From Letharia columbiana (Eukaryota; Ascomycota; Lecanoromycetes; Lecanorales; Parmeliaceae), in NCBI RefSeq assembly GCF_014066305.1, contig NW_023501043.1, positions 1,116,001-1,180,000 on the forward strand: 64,000 nucleotides of DNA, written 5' to 3'. The notes below the pieces were generated by a model. That model ran no database searches and was not told where the DNA came from. It saw only the letters and a list, made by a program, of their open reading frames with translations. Positions 1 to 14,216 of this stretch are shown in pieces (the first letter of the stretch is position 1; every line of letters begins with the position of its first letter). A program made the position numbers and the translations under genes.

Positions 1-1869
1 AGTTATTTTTCGAGTATACTTACTTTCCTTAGAGGGTCTCTTATTTTATTACGAAGTTTATATAAGAATACTTAATAATTAGCTATAAGTAAGAGTATCT
101 TTAATTAACTATAACTCGACTATTTCTTATCTAATTAAGATCTTATTTAAATCTTAAACGTTATAATAACTTAATAACTAAGATTATAAATAATATTACT
201 AATATATATTTTAAATATAAAAATATAAATGAAAATAAAATAATAGTAGCGATTTCTTTCGATTCGCTGGTTATAAGAATAATCTAATATCTTCTTTATT
301 TCTTAAGTACTATTCATTAAAGCCGTTTCGTTATTTCGTTTAGACTTTTTAAAATCGAGTTATCTATTTAATAGACTTATTTAAAAGTATAATAGCTTAA
401 TTTAATTTCTTACTAGCGCGTTTCTTTAAATTTATTCGCTAATTTAAATAAAATAAGTAGATTAATCTTTATTATAGTATTAAAATTAATATAGATATAA
501 TATTAATATAGATATATTAAATAAGATAATTAAGATATCGAACTATATAGATAGAAGAGAGATATTAAGTAATAGATAAATATCTCTATTTAGATATACT
601 AGACTCGAATAGATAAGAGAGCGAAGTAATATATTAAGAATATAGAATACGCTCGTAATAATTATAATTATTTTAATTTTTATAATATCGCGTTACGCGT
701 ATAAATAGATTTATTAATTATTTAACTTATTAATAAGAGTAAATATCTTAAAATAATAATATCTTTATTCTCTTTAATATATAATACTCTATAATATTTA
801 TATATATATAATAACTTAATATATAAATTTAAAAAATAAAGTTTTTAATAAGAATAGAAAGATATATTTTATTATTATTAAATGTAATATTATAGTTTAA
901 ATATTAAATTATAAATATTAAATTAATAATTTTTATAATAATCTTTAATTTATTAATAGTACTTTTTTATTAATTTATTAATTTATTATATAAAGTAGAA
1001 GTAATTTTATTAATAGATAAATTATATAAATAATTTTTAAGCTTACGCTATATAATAAGATAATATAGAACGAGATTTAAGATATATTCTCTTATCTTAA
1101 TTCAAAGCGAGATTTAAGAAAGATAAGATAGAATTAAAATAAGATTTTCTTAGTAAAATAATAAGATTATTTTATTATTTTATAAGAAATTTAATTTAAA
1201 TAATTTTAATAATTTATATATTAAGTATAGAAAATTATATAAAATAAACTTTAAATTATAATATTATATTTAAAAAAAATCTTAGAGTATAGATATTTAA
1301 AATAATATTGAAAGAGATATAATAGATTATATTTAAAAAAAATTATAATAATAATAGTTCTAAATTATTTATTACGAATTTCTTTACTAGGCGTTTCGAT
1401 TAAGCTTAGTACCTTAATACTACGATACTATAGAGACTTCTTCTACTATAGACCTTCTATATTTTATCATTATTATTATATCACATATATATATTATTCA
1501 TATATATGATTTCACTTAAAACTATTTTCTTAATATTATTCTACTTAATAAACTTAATAAAATAATAATATATATCTTAAAATATTATCTCGAGATTGAG
1601 ATAAAATAAGACTTTTAGAAAATTAAAGACTCTATTTCGAAACTCTATCTTATTTTTATTTTCTCTAGAAATCTTATCGAGATATCTTATCTTATTACGT
1701 ATTATAATTAAGCTTATTATTATTTAAATTCTCTCGCGAAGTATTTTAATTTATAAAATATAGATATTAATTAATTTAAGAGACTATTTACTTCTTCTAT
1801 TAAAGAATTAAATTATTCGAAATAAATATAGTTCTTCTATAAGTCTTTTTAATTAGTATATATAAAAGA

Positions 1870-2420
1870 ATAAAATAGAACTAAGTAAAAAAAAAATTAT
1901 ATATATAATTAATTATAAGTTTAGAGTTATTAAGCTCTTTAATTAAATTAACTAAGTTAGCTCGCTAGCTCTCTTAAGACCTATTATTAAAAAAGTAAAT
2001 ATACGTTATTTACATATAGAATAACTTTTTTATTCTCTATTAAGATTTTAAGATTTTTCTTTAAATTATAGAACGTAGTTTACGCTATTAAATAAATAAA
2101 AATCTCAAATTTAGTCTTATAATTATTAAAGCGTAAGAAAATTAAATATCGCTTATTAAAGTTCGCTCGACAGCTCTAATTAAAAAACAGATGTATATTA
2201 TTTAATTTTAGAAATTTTTTTTTTTAAAACGCTTAAAATTTTTTATTTTCTACTAAAATTTTAAGATTTCTTTTTAATTATAGAACGTAATTTACGCTTT
2301 TAAATAAAGATAAAGTTATTAAATTTAATCTTATAATTATTTAAAAGACTAAAAGTAGAGAATTTAAATATCGCTTATTAAAAACTTATTTACTTTATTA
2401 AGAATACTCTTTTATACAAG
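1870..2420 (-). repeat. Family A repeat copy, reverse orientation, diverged end
   Basis: It starts with a TATATAAAAGAATAAA-like end and continues with the family A modules seen elsewhere (for example GCGTAAGAAA followed by ATCGCTTATTAAAG). The expected CTTTACTCG end is replaced by sequence running into the 5' region of the first Gypsy carcass. The same junction recurs at about 46,740, so the arrangement may have been copied together. Confidence 0.55.
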
Positions 2421-2439
2421 CTTATATCGTCGAGTAATA

Positions 2440-5400
2440 ACAATTTTAATAAAATTCGAAGTTATTTCGCTTCGTCCTCGATTCGAATTTATTAATCTCC
2501 CTCGCTAAAAAATCGTAAAACTATAAAAATCGTAGAAATCGTAGAAATCGTAAAAATCGTAAAAATCGTAAAAGTTAAGAAGAATTCTATAAATTATAAA
2601 AATAATAATAATAATAATTAGAACGAAAAAACTATAATAGATATTAAAATAAACTTCTTATTAATTAAATTTAAGATTAAATTAAAACTTTATTTAAGTA
2701 AATTAAGTTTTAATAAATATTAATTCTATTAGATAATATAGTTAATAAAATAAACTTAATAAAAATATTTTAAAATATCGCTAATAATTTATAATTATAA
2801 TATTAGACTAAGTATTAACTTAATAAATTTATAATTATATTAAATAAAATTTATTAGAAGCGAGACGATTTCTAAGAGATTATTACTTAATATTACGCTA
2901 TTATAATAAAAAAGAATCTAATTATAAACGATATTTATTAGATTTATAGAATAATCGAGAAGATAAATTAACTAGCTTAAGACTTCTAAAAGAATATAAT
3001 TTCTTTATAGCGAAAAGTTAATAATTTTAATTTATTATTAATAAAGAATTTATAGCTATTTTTAATCGAGAAAGAATATATATCTAGATATTTAAAAGAG
3101 AAATTAGTTAAGATTCTAGATTTATCTCTATTTATTAATAATAGCGATTTTATCTAAAACGACTAGTTCTTTAGAATAGAATAGAAATTTAGAGCTAATA
3201 GCGATTATTATCTTATTAAAAACTTTAAGATAGTTTATATAGTCTTATAATTTAGTAATAAAATTATATAGTATACTATATATAGAAGACTTCGAAACTC
3301 TATTACTCTATATTAATCTATTATTAAAATTATAGATAAATTAATCGATATCTATAAGAACTTAAATTAATATAATAATTTTTATTATAATATATATACT
3401 CTATAATAAGAAATCTAGCTCTTTATTAACTTCTATTTAGACTATATTCGATTAGATATTATTTTTAATATTAATAAAACTATTAGAATAGAGTATTATC
3501 TTTTAAATAAATTAAGAAAGAACTTTAGAGATTTATAGAAAATTATAAAAAGATTTAATATCTTAAAGGCTATAAAGGAATATCTTTAAAAATTAAATAA
3601 TTTATATCGTATTAGATATAAAGATATAGAGTTTATAAAGACTACTATTAAATTAATTATAATATAAATTACAATTAATATATATCTTATATCTATTATT
3701 AAGACTACGATCGCTATATCTCTAGATATTAAGATTAATTTAAAATTAAAAAAATTAATATACTATAATTATAATAAAAAAGACTATTATTAAAGTATCT
3801 ATATAATAATTATTTAAATCGAGACTAATAAAAAAATCTCTAAGAAAGCGCGACTCTACGTGATAGAAATAAACGAAGAATTTGAAATTAATAATATCGA
3901 TACTATAGATAGCGACGATTCTTCTTTAAATTTAAGAAACGAATAGCCTCTTTTAAAGTTACGATAAGAGGTACTTATAAAGTATATCTAATAGATACTT
4001 CTAATAACGCTCTAGTACGTTATTCTTTTCATATATAAATTACGCTATCTTTATAAAAGAGAATCTACTTACTTAATAATTTTCTTATAGATAATAGATA
4101 TATCGATATTTATATAGTTATAAATAAGTTCTTAGTTTTAGCGATATATAAGGCCTTATATCTAGAATTACTTCTACTATTATAATCTAAACTACTAAGA
4201 AGTTATAATAATTAGATTATAAAATAACTAATTATATACTATTTACTTCTAATAATAATAGTAAAAGATTATTAAGAAGAGATATATCTAATATTAATTA
4301 TATTATTAAAATATAATATAATAATTAAAAAGTCTTAAATATATAAATACGAGGTAATTCTTAATTTATTATTAAGATAAGATACTCTTTCTATCTAATC
4401 GATATAATTATAATAATAACTAAATATTAATAATAAACGAACTTCTCTTTCTATTAACTCCGAAGCTTTAATCACTTATATTACCTACTTTCTTATCTAT
4501 TATATTAAAATAATAAAGCTCTTCTCTATCTACTTATAATAATAAAACTAATTCGAATATTCTTTTATTAAATAAGAATAAGAATAGTAAGAAGTCTAAA
4601 TTTATTAATATTACTAAGATTAATACAGCGATTATATATTAACTAGCTTATAAAAATAATAATAAATTATTTATATTAATAATAAATAAGATCTATAATA
4701 ACTAGTTAATATTATATATATCTCTTATTACTCGAATATCTCGCGATCTCTATATATTAATTAATAAATCCTATCTCTATAACTTAGAAAAGAAATATAA
4801 AAATTTTTATAATTTTAATTATTCTATTTAGATTAATAGCACTAATAAGATTAATTCTAAGAAGATAAAATATAAACTATTTACGAAGTATTATAACTAT
4901 CTAAATATTTTCGATAGAACTAAGACGAATATACTTTTCTTATACTATTCTTATAATTATAAATTAAAATTTAATAATAGCTTTAATAAAACGAAACTTT
5001 TTAAAAGTAGAATCTATTTAATATTAGAATATAAACTAGAATAGATAAAGAAGTATTTAGATTAATATCTAAAGAAGGATTTTATAATATTAAACTATAT
5101 ACTATTCGCCTCATCTATTCTATTCGCGAAGAAACTAAATAAAGAATTACGTTTTTATATAGACTATTAAAAGTTAAACGCTATTATTAAAAGAAATTAA
5201 TATCTAATCTTATTAATAGATAAGATTTTAATAAAAATCTAGAAATATAAATATCTTACTCGATTAAATATTATAGTCATATTTAATAAACTATATATAT
5301 ATTTTAATAGCGAGAATTTTACTACTTTTATTATCTTTCTTAAAATATATAAATATCGAATTCTCTCCTTCGATCTAATTAATAAATTAATTATATATTA

Positions 5401-7830
5401 ATAATATATAAATAATATTCTATTAAAATATCTAAATAACTTCTACTAAATCTATTTCAATAATATACTTATTTATAATAAAATAAAAAAGAAATATATT
5501 TAATATATTAGATAAATTCTCTAGAAATTAAAAAACGCTAACCTTTAGATAAATATCTTTAAATGCGAATTCTATATTTAAAAAATTAAGTTTCTAGATT
5601 TACTAGTATTTATAGATAAGTTATAAATAAATTCTATTAAAATTTAGATTATTATTAAATAAATTATATCTACTAACCTTAAAAAAATATAAGCCTTTAT
5701 TAAATTTTATAATTTTTATCGACGATTTATTAGAGATTTCTCTAAAATAATTAAATTTATAATAAAATTTATCGTAAAAGAAACTATATTTAATTAATTC
5801 TCAGTATATTAAGAGATCTTCTATTTTCTAAAAGTCGTTATTATAGAAATCTTAATTTTATAATATTTCGATAGAATAAAGAAGATTATTCTAGAGATTA
5901 ACTCTTTTAACTACGTTAATAAAGATATTTTTTCTTAATATAATAATAAGAGAGTACTTTATTTAATAATCTTTTATAGTAAAAACTTTACTCTAATTAA
6001 GTATAACTATTAAATCTATAATAAGAAGTTACTAACTATTATTCGCTATTTTAAATATTAATATCTTAAATTAGAATATATTAATATCTCTACTAAGATC
6101 TCTACGAATTATAAAGATTTAATATACTTTATTAAAAAAAGAGATCTTAGCTATCGCTAGGCCCGCTATTTAGATATACTATTTAAATTTAATATAAAGA
6201 TTATTTATTAATCTAGATCTTAGAATATTAAAGTAAATATATTTATATAAATAGCTAGATATAAATTAATTAATCTCGATAATAAACGATTATATTAATA
6301 ATATTAAATAATTCTTATTCTTAATCGATTGAAATTAAATAGCGAAAGTATTAATATATATATAATTAATAACTCTATCTACTATAAAATAATAAAGACT
6401 AATAAGAAGAATAACTACTATATAGAAATTCGTAACGCTATCGCCGAAAATAAGAATAAGTTTTAAGAGATTACTCTTAATAAGTACTTTATCTAAGATA
6501 AAGTACTTTACTATAAGAATCGTTTATAGATATTCAATAATATATATATCGATATTATTCGAGAAATATATAATTAATTATTCTACGACTATTTTAGAGT
6601 AATATATATTTATAAATTACTTAAAAGAGAATATTACTAGCGAGAAATAAGGGCGATAATAGTTATTTATATTTAAAATTACTATATCTATTAAAGAGTT
6701 AAGTTATCTTATAATCGAGAATATAATTTACTTTAATCTCTATTAATTTTATAGAAATAATAATAGAATATATTAGTCGACTTTATTATAAACTTATTTA
6801 TATTTAATAACTATAACGCTATTTAAATAGTAATTAATTAATTTATTAAGAAATATTACTACGTAATCTATTTCGATATTAATAAAAATATTACTACTAA
6901 GAAGATAATTAATTTATTATTTAAAAAAGTATTTTATTTATATAATCTATCGATCTTAATAATATCGAATTAAAACTCTTAATTTATAGCTATTATATAG
7001 ATATCTTTTTATAAAAGATTAAATATTATAGTTAAGCTATTAATAGTCTTTTACTTTAAAATTAATAAATAAATTAAGCGAGTAAATTAGAATATAAAGC
7101 GTTATCTTTAAATATACTATAATTATATATAGAATAACTAGATAAAATAGCTATCTATTATCGAGTTCGTCGATAATAATACTATCTCAGCGATTATTAA
7201 TATTCTATCTTTTCTTATAAATAAGAGATTTCACTCTTAAATAAGTTTCTACTCGAATATTATTAACTATAAAACTATTTATATATATCTTAATACTATT
7301 TAAATAGAGAATATTATAAATTATATAGAATAGATTCTTAAGTATATTAGAAGTAATATAGATTATATTTAGAAGGTTATAATTATATAAATTAATAAGT
7401 ATTAATAAAAGATTATCTTTTAGATAGACGATAAAATCTTTGTAAATAAAAAGAATATTATCTTTAATCGCTCTTTTTATAAATTAAACTATAAGAGACT
7501 TAGCTTATTTAAGATTATAGGCTTTATAAAAATCTTATATTATCTAAAACTTCTATTAAGTATAAGAATCTACGATATCTTTTATTCTAATCTCTTAAAT
7601 CTCGCGATAAATAACCCCTTATTAAAATAGATAAACTCTTCGCTAAAATACGTTACTATTGACAATTAGATTAAATAAGTTATTAAAGAAATATTTATCT
7701 TTAAGTTAATTTATAGTCGTCTTAAGTATAAAGTTAAGTAAAAAGATCTCGATAATAATCTCGTCTAGTATAAGACGAACGATAATAAGTTTAAAAATTA
7801 TTAAGATCTAGCTACTGGCCGGAAAGATAT
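2440..7830 (+). mobile_element. Ty3/Gypsy retrotransposon carcass, RIP-mutated
   Basis: A degraded gag-pol read through frequent stops on the plus strand. The visible order is a CCHC zinc-knuckle remnant near 3,757-3,800 (spacing C-x2-C-x4-H recognisable although Cys/Gly/His codons are mutated), an aspartic-protease-like stretch near 4,085, reverse transcriptase from about 5,108 (SSILFAKK then a mutated RFxxDYRKLNAI block) with the catalytic YxDD box at about 5,449-5,490, RNase H near 5,870-6,210, and an integrase zinc-binding region (KLLKREYYW-like) near 6,580-6,650. RT before integrase is the Gypsy order. The 5' region has an AAATCGTAA-type tandem near 2,510-2,575. I could not define LTRs. 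It cannot encode functional proteins as it stands. Confidence 0.8.
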
Positions 7831-8299
7831 AATATATTTTATAGGATATTTCATATTAAGTAATATTATACTATACTTAAATATAATATAAATAGAATTA
7901 AATACTATTTTATTTTTTTAATATAGATTCGAAATCTTAGCGAGATATCTTACGATATAATATATCTATAATATTATATTATAGTATAATATATATATAA
8001 AATATCTCGATTAAGATTTCTATATTTATAGAATAATCGAACTAAGATATATAGAATATATTTATTCTTTTTTATTAAGAGAGAGAGAATATAAAAAGTA
8101 ATCTAATATAGCTATTTATCTTCTTATTAATAGTAATAATTAAAATAATAATTAGAACTATAAGCGTCTCTATTCTTTTTTTTTAAAATTATAATATAAA
8201 AGAATATTCTAAATTTTAAATCTTTAAATATTATAAGAATAAAATTCTATAATTATCTTTATTTATATATTTATCTTAACGCGTTAGATAAGCTTAATA

Positions 8300-11230
8300 G
8301 ATTTTATATTTATTCTTCTCTCGAATTCTAATTTACTCTTCTATTCTACTTTATCTTAATTCTTTTAAATACTCTAAATTTATCTCTATCTAATTAAACT
8401 TATTAATCATTTATAGATAAATTCGCTTTTTAAATTATCTTAGATCTCTTCTTTAAGATTAAATTTATTATTATTAATCATCTCTAATTATAAGCTTATC
8501 GATTATTTTTATATATATTATAGAGTATTAATAATATATTTTAATAAACTTATAAATATTAAACTTATTAAAATACTTTTTATAAGTTTATTATATTTAC
8601 TAATATAGCTATTATAAATATTAAGTAAGTTTTTATATAAAGTATTATTAACTCTTTTAATTTAATTTAATATATTAAGATCTTCTTTAACATTAAATCT
8701 ACTCTATTTAAGCTTATTTTCTTAATACTTTATATAAAAAATTATTATTAGAGTATAGAATATCGCTAATATATAATACTTTTAAGTATTATAATATTTT
8801 TTAATTATTAAAAAATATCGCTTATACGTAATAACCTCCGCGAGAGAATAAAGAATATTATAAGTTATTTAAGCGACTATAATATATTTAGATTTTAATT
8901 TCTTCTATTACTCTAGAATTAAGAGATTCGCTAAATTATTAAAAAAAGCTTTATAAAGATTATAATTAGAATAATAATTAGAAGATTTATTATTTCTTCT
9001 ATACTATTAAAGCTAATTATATTTATTTTTATTATCTAAATTTTTAATCTTAGATTCTATTATTTAATTAAACGTATTTTTATTTAATTAATTTATTCGC
9101 TTAGCTTTTTATAATTAACTACTTATATTAATATTTTAATAATTTTAAAATATCTTTTTAAGCGCTTTCTAATAGATCTTTATCTATAGCTTCTTCTTAA
9201 TATTAATCTTTTAATTTAATTTAATTTATTTTATATTATTATAATTTAAATATAAAAGTATAGTTTATTTATATAGATAGCTTAAATTTAATTAAGTTTA
9301 ATTATAATAGATAGTTAATTTCTCGCGAGTTATTTTAAAAGCTTTAAAAAAAAATTAAAAAACTATCTTTTTTCTTAATTTTCCGAGTTTTTTATCTATA
9401 TAGTTAAATAGATAATTATAAATATTAAAAATATAGTAAATTATAGCCTTCTTTTCTCTATTTATTAATTTTATAATTTTATAAAAAAATCTAATAAATT
9501 AAATTGAAAATTAAATCTATTAGAAATTAATTGAAAATTATTTAAACGCCTAGATTATAATTCTTATTTATAATTATTTTTTAATATTTAATCTTAAATA
9601 GATAGCTAATTTATTCTTTAAAAAGCGTATAATATTAATATAAAGAAGTAGAGCGCGGATTAATATCTAATAAATTAAATTTTAACGAGTCTTAATATTC
9701 TAAAAGAGCTTAAAAAAGCGTTTTTAATAATATTACTCTTTTTTAAAAGATTAATATTTATCTAATATTAAAACGTTTTTATTTTAAAGTCGTTTAATTT
9801 ATAATATAAAAAAAATCTTTTTACGCTAGCCGCTAATATTAATATATATAACGATTTTTTAAATTTTAATATAATTAATAATATAATAACTAGAATAATA
9901 ATAAGAAATATTATATCTTTATTAAGATTATCGATAAATTAATTATACTTATTCAAATTTAATTTTTATCTTCTTTATTATCTTAGCTTCTCTAAAAAAA
10001 ATTATTTATTAAAATAATTCTAATATTATTTAAAAGTTCTTTTAAGACTAGTTAAATAATATACGCTATATAAAGAATATATTATAAATAATCTAAAGAC
10101 TTAAATTCTCTAATATTAAGCGAGTTATTTATTATAGAAATAAAAAAATAATTAATTAAATTATCGAAGAGTATATTATTATTACTAGCGTTATTAATTA
10201 TAAATCTAAATATATAAATTTAAATCTTATATTCTATAAGAATTAGATTAATAATATTTATAAATTTTTAGCTAATATATTTATCTTTAATATATTTAAA
10301 ATTTATAAGAATCTTATATTATTATTAATTAATATTAATAAAAAAGATTAGAATTATTATAAATAATTAATAGTTATAAGATAATTAATAATTTAAAATT
10401 AGAGAGACTTTAATATTATTAATTAATAAATTCTTTAATAATTTTACTTCTAGCTTTATAGCTTTTTTTATTAATTAATTCTTTATAATAAATATTAACT
10501 TTAATTATATATTAGAGTTAAGATAGTTAAATATTCTCTAAATATTATAAAGAATATCTCGACTTTTATTATCTCTTTCGAAGCCCTCTATAAAGTTAAA
10601 TCTAGAAATTTTCTAATAAGTATAATTTTAGATAGAGACTCGATATCTACGAACTTTATTAAAATTTAAAAAATAATTTAAAAAACTATTTTTAATATTA
10701 TTAAGCTTATATAAATTAAGATAATTATTAAATATAATATTAAATATAAAATCTTAAATCTAATTAATAATATATATCTTAAATTAGCTAGAATTAAAGA
10801 AGTAAACTATTATATCTCTAAGAATTTCTTATTATTTATTAAGAAAGTTAATTTATATAGAATCTTTAAAAAGATTAGCGCTTTAATTTATAAGCTTAAA
10901 TTTTTATCTAATATATCTAAAGTCTATTTAATTATTTTAATTATTTATTTAAAGTAAATTAAATTAAACTCTTTTAATAGAGAGATATCTTTTTTTATAT
11001 CTATAGTTATTAAGAGATAAGAGAAGTATATAATAGAGAAGATTATATATCGAGAAAAATAAGAGAAAAAGAATAGATATCGAGTACGCTAAAAAGGATA
11101 CTTCGAAATTACTTAGAAATCTATAAATATATTTTAAGAGAATATATTAGAAATAATTAAGAAATTCGAAAAGTTAAGAACTCGAAAATAAGATTTTAAA
11201 TCCTTACTTTCTAAGTAATTTAATTTATAC
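8300..11230 (+). mobile_element. Second Gypsy carcass with integrase C-terminus and chromodomain
   Basis: The same style of RIP decay. Around 10,580-10,990 the frame reads like the end of a chromoviral integrase (EALYKVKSRNF, then IYKLKFLSNISKVYLI, corresponding to the usual YKLxLPxxxKVHPVF stretch). At about 11,026-11,200 a chromodomain is recognisable: EKYIIEKII, then YRVR-stop-KGY, then T-stop-K, where the stops stand at the two conserved Trp codons (WKGY and TWEP motifs). A weak RNase-H-like stretch lies near 9,690-9,960. The portion 8,300-9,600 is assigned only by position. Confidence 0.65.
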
Positions 11231-12634
11231 TTATTAAATAAAAATAAACTAAGATAAATTTAAACTATTTAAACTTATATTTACTATATTATTATTATAC
11301 TTTTATATTTACTTATATTAAATTTATATCTTATTTAAATTTATATTATTTTATTTTAATTTTATTTTATTAATATATAAATATTATATAAATAGATATT
11401 ATTATAAAAGTAACGATATTTCCGCAATTTTTTATTAATATTATCTATTAAAAGTTTAAATTAATATTTTTCTACTATAGATTAATACTATTTAAAATTT
11501 ATTTAAAAAGAAATTTAAAAATATCTTTTTAATATTTTTATACTCTTCGATATTTAGATAAATATTATAACTAATATTTCTTATATAAATAATAGAAAAG
11601 AATTTTTAATATTAATTATATAATATAGTAATATAATATTTCTTAATTATCTCGCTAGATCTAAATTTAAAAACCTTTTTAAACTTATAATAGAATCTTT
11701 ATAATATTAAATAATCGATATCTCTACTTTTTAATCTAAAATACTTTATAACTATTAATTTAAGAATTACTTTATTATACTATAAACGAAATATCTTAAT
11801 CAATTATTAATAATATTATTAAACTTTTAAATTTTAGCGAAAATCTTTACTAGATAAAGAAAGACGTTAATTATTATTCTTTTATCTTTTTACTTATTTA
11901 CACTTTTAACTATAATAATTATTCTCTATTTAATACTTTTTAGCTAATTTAAATTAAAACTCGTATAAAAGTATTAAAGTAACTAAAAACTTTAAAAGCT
12001 TTTTATATTTATTATTTAAGAAATCGCTAGAGAGATATTAATCTATAAAACGAGGATAAGAACTTCTTATTTTTAAATTATAATAATTATCTAAAAATTC
12101 GCTATAAAGTACTATCGATCTTAATTTTAAAAATAGATTAAGACTCGAATTACTCTAGAGAAATAATTAATATTACTTCGAGAATCGCTTTTAGCTATAT
12201 TAATTTTTAAGTTTTTAATAAATTATTTTTAAAAAAATAAATAAAGTACTTTAATACGTCTAATATAGTCTAGAGAAACTATTATATATTAACTAGAATT
12301 TAAAATAAAATAACTTTAAATTATATTCTTTATTATCGTTTAATCTAGTAATATTAGCGTTATAAATACTATATTACTTACTAACTTCTAATTTATTAAT
12401 ATTAATACTATCTCTATTAATATTAATATCGAGTTATTTATTAATCTCTAATTCGCTAATATTAATATCGAGTTACTTATTAATTCCTAATCTATTAATA
12501 TTAATATTATAAATCTTAAATCTCTTATCTAATATAATCTTTATTATTTTAAAGAAAATTAAGATCTTAATAATCGACGTAAAGAATAAGAATATCTTAA
12601 TTACTTATTAAGATTTTAATAGATTAACGAGTAA

Positions 12635-13035
12635 AGGCCTATAAATTAAATTTATAATTATTTCTTTTAATTAGAGCTATCGAGTAAATTTAATAAGCGA
12701 TCTTTAGTAAGCGAACTTTAATAAGCGATATTTGAATTCCTTACGCTTTAATAATTATAAGACTAAATTTAGAAATTATTTTTTTATCTAAAAGCTTATA
12801 CTTCGTTCTATAATTTAAAAAAAAAATCTTAAAATTTTAATAGAAAATAGTAAAGTTATTAAAGGGTTAAATATAGAGTAAGAGATTTTAATAATTACGA
12901 ACGCTAATTTATTTATTCGCGATAACTTAGTCGATCTAATTAAAAGGCGTAATAACCTCGAATTTATAATTAACTATATATATAAATTTAAGATTTTCAA
13001 GCTTAATTCTATCTTATTCTTTTATATATATTAAT
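12635..13035 (+). repeat. Family A repeat copy
   Basis: Begins with ACGAGTAAAGGCC and the RIPed palindrome, contains the TTTAGTAAGCGAACTTTAA modules and ends near TTTTATATATATTAAT. Typical family A architecture, strongly RIP-mutated. Confidence 0.75.
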
Positions 13036-13320
13036 TTTTTAAATTATAAAATATAACTTTTACTTTTTAATAACGTAAAGTTTATAAAATTTAATCTTAT
13101 AAGTTTAAATAAATCTTAAGTTAAAGTATTTTTACTTTTTAAGAGATATATCTAATCTTAAAATTAGATTTAAAAGTTATTTACTTTTAATAAGTTTAAC
13201 TTATATACGTAAATTTATATAATTATAATATAATTATAATATTATAGAATAATTATTATATATTAAAGTATAGTAAGTAATAGTTATTATTAGTTTATCT
13301 GAGAAGAAAGATACTAGTAT

Positions 13321-14216
13321 CAAGTTACTAGCTACTACTACTTTTGAAAGTCTTATACCCGCGTTAGCACAAGCCCTAACCCTACTTTCGATAGGTTACC
13401 CTGTAGTGGGGAACCCTAGGATTACCTTTTGGGAGCCCATACGCTGCACTTTAGGGAGCTTTGTGGGTGCGATAGGCTCCTTAGACCCCACGATGGGCGA
13501 GAACTAGGTGCATTTCCGACACAGTTTCAAGCGCATTGTCCCGGCAACCCTCGAAGCGGGTGATATCCGACATGTGGACCCTTTTCTTGGCATGGTGCAG
13601 GACTTTTGGTTACCTCATGATAGATCATCAATCCTCCAGGGATCCAACTGCTTCTATCAGACATTCTTCTTCTCCGCTGCGAGGCTGCCTGATTCCGAAA
13701 CTTCAACACATCAACGCAGCCCTTCGCACCTCAGAAGTTTGATTTTGTTGAAGATGGCGGGATGGGTAGCTCAGCCGCTGAGGGATGTCCGATGTCCGAT
13801 GTAGTACCACGGCCCCATCGAAGCAGAGCAGGCGCAACAACGCAAGCGATCCAAATGAAGCAGGTGCAACGACGCAGCGACGCCAGGGCCGTGTACTCAC
13901 ATGTTTAGGGTATTACGTAAGACATCGATGGACCTAACCTTGACAGAATTAGGCAAGAGCAGCGCTTTGGTTCGTTGATGAAACTCGCCATGGCACTTCA
14001 AGGATATACTTGCTCCCTGCTTTCACTCTTCCATCATTTCCTCACGGCATACCGAAACGCTTCAGACCTCTCGGAGTTGTCGTTCTCGCCTTTTCCACTC
14101 CTAGGAGCACCTAAACTGAGTGTCCTTCGCAAAGTCTGCACTGCCAGTATAGCTACGAGGCCTGTCTTTGCTGCAAGTCAAAGCCACTTTTGCTACGTGC
14201 CAGTAGTGCCAACGAA
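13321..14216. other. Normal-GC flank upstream of peptidase gene
   Basis: Base composition shifts abruptly to normal near 13,340. Open frames of up to 98 codons exist on both strands but overlap each other and show no protein-like features. A two-unit CCCTAA match sits at about 13,374-13,386. The segment presumably contains the promoter and 5' UTR of the downstream peptidase gene; I see no clear TATA box. Confidence 0.5.

Larger units (their letters stand above)
1..13320. repeat. RIP-degraded AT-rich block
   Basis: Extremely AT-rich DNA in which CA/TG dinucleotides are rare, TA is abundant and CG is retained, as expected after repeat-induced point mutation. There are no long open frames, but ancestral reading frames of Ty3/Gypsy elements can be followed through many TAA/TAG stops (separate entries). 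Positions 1-1,860 hold no recognisable coding trace; 1,470-1,530 keeps several CA/TG steps and may be less mutated. 11,230-12,630 also shows nothing I can name. Confidence 0.9.

Noticed and set aside
13374..13386. CCCTAACCCTA match to the fungal telomere repeat
   Set aside because: Only two units, internal to the window; not evidence of a telomere or of a fused chromosome end.
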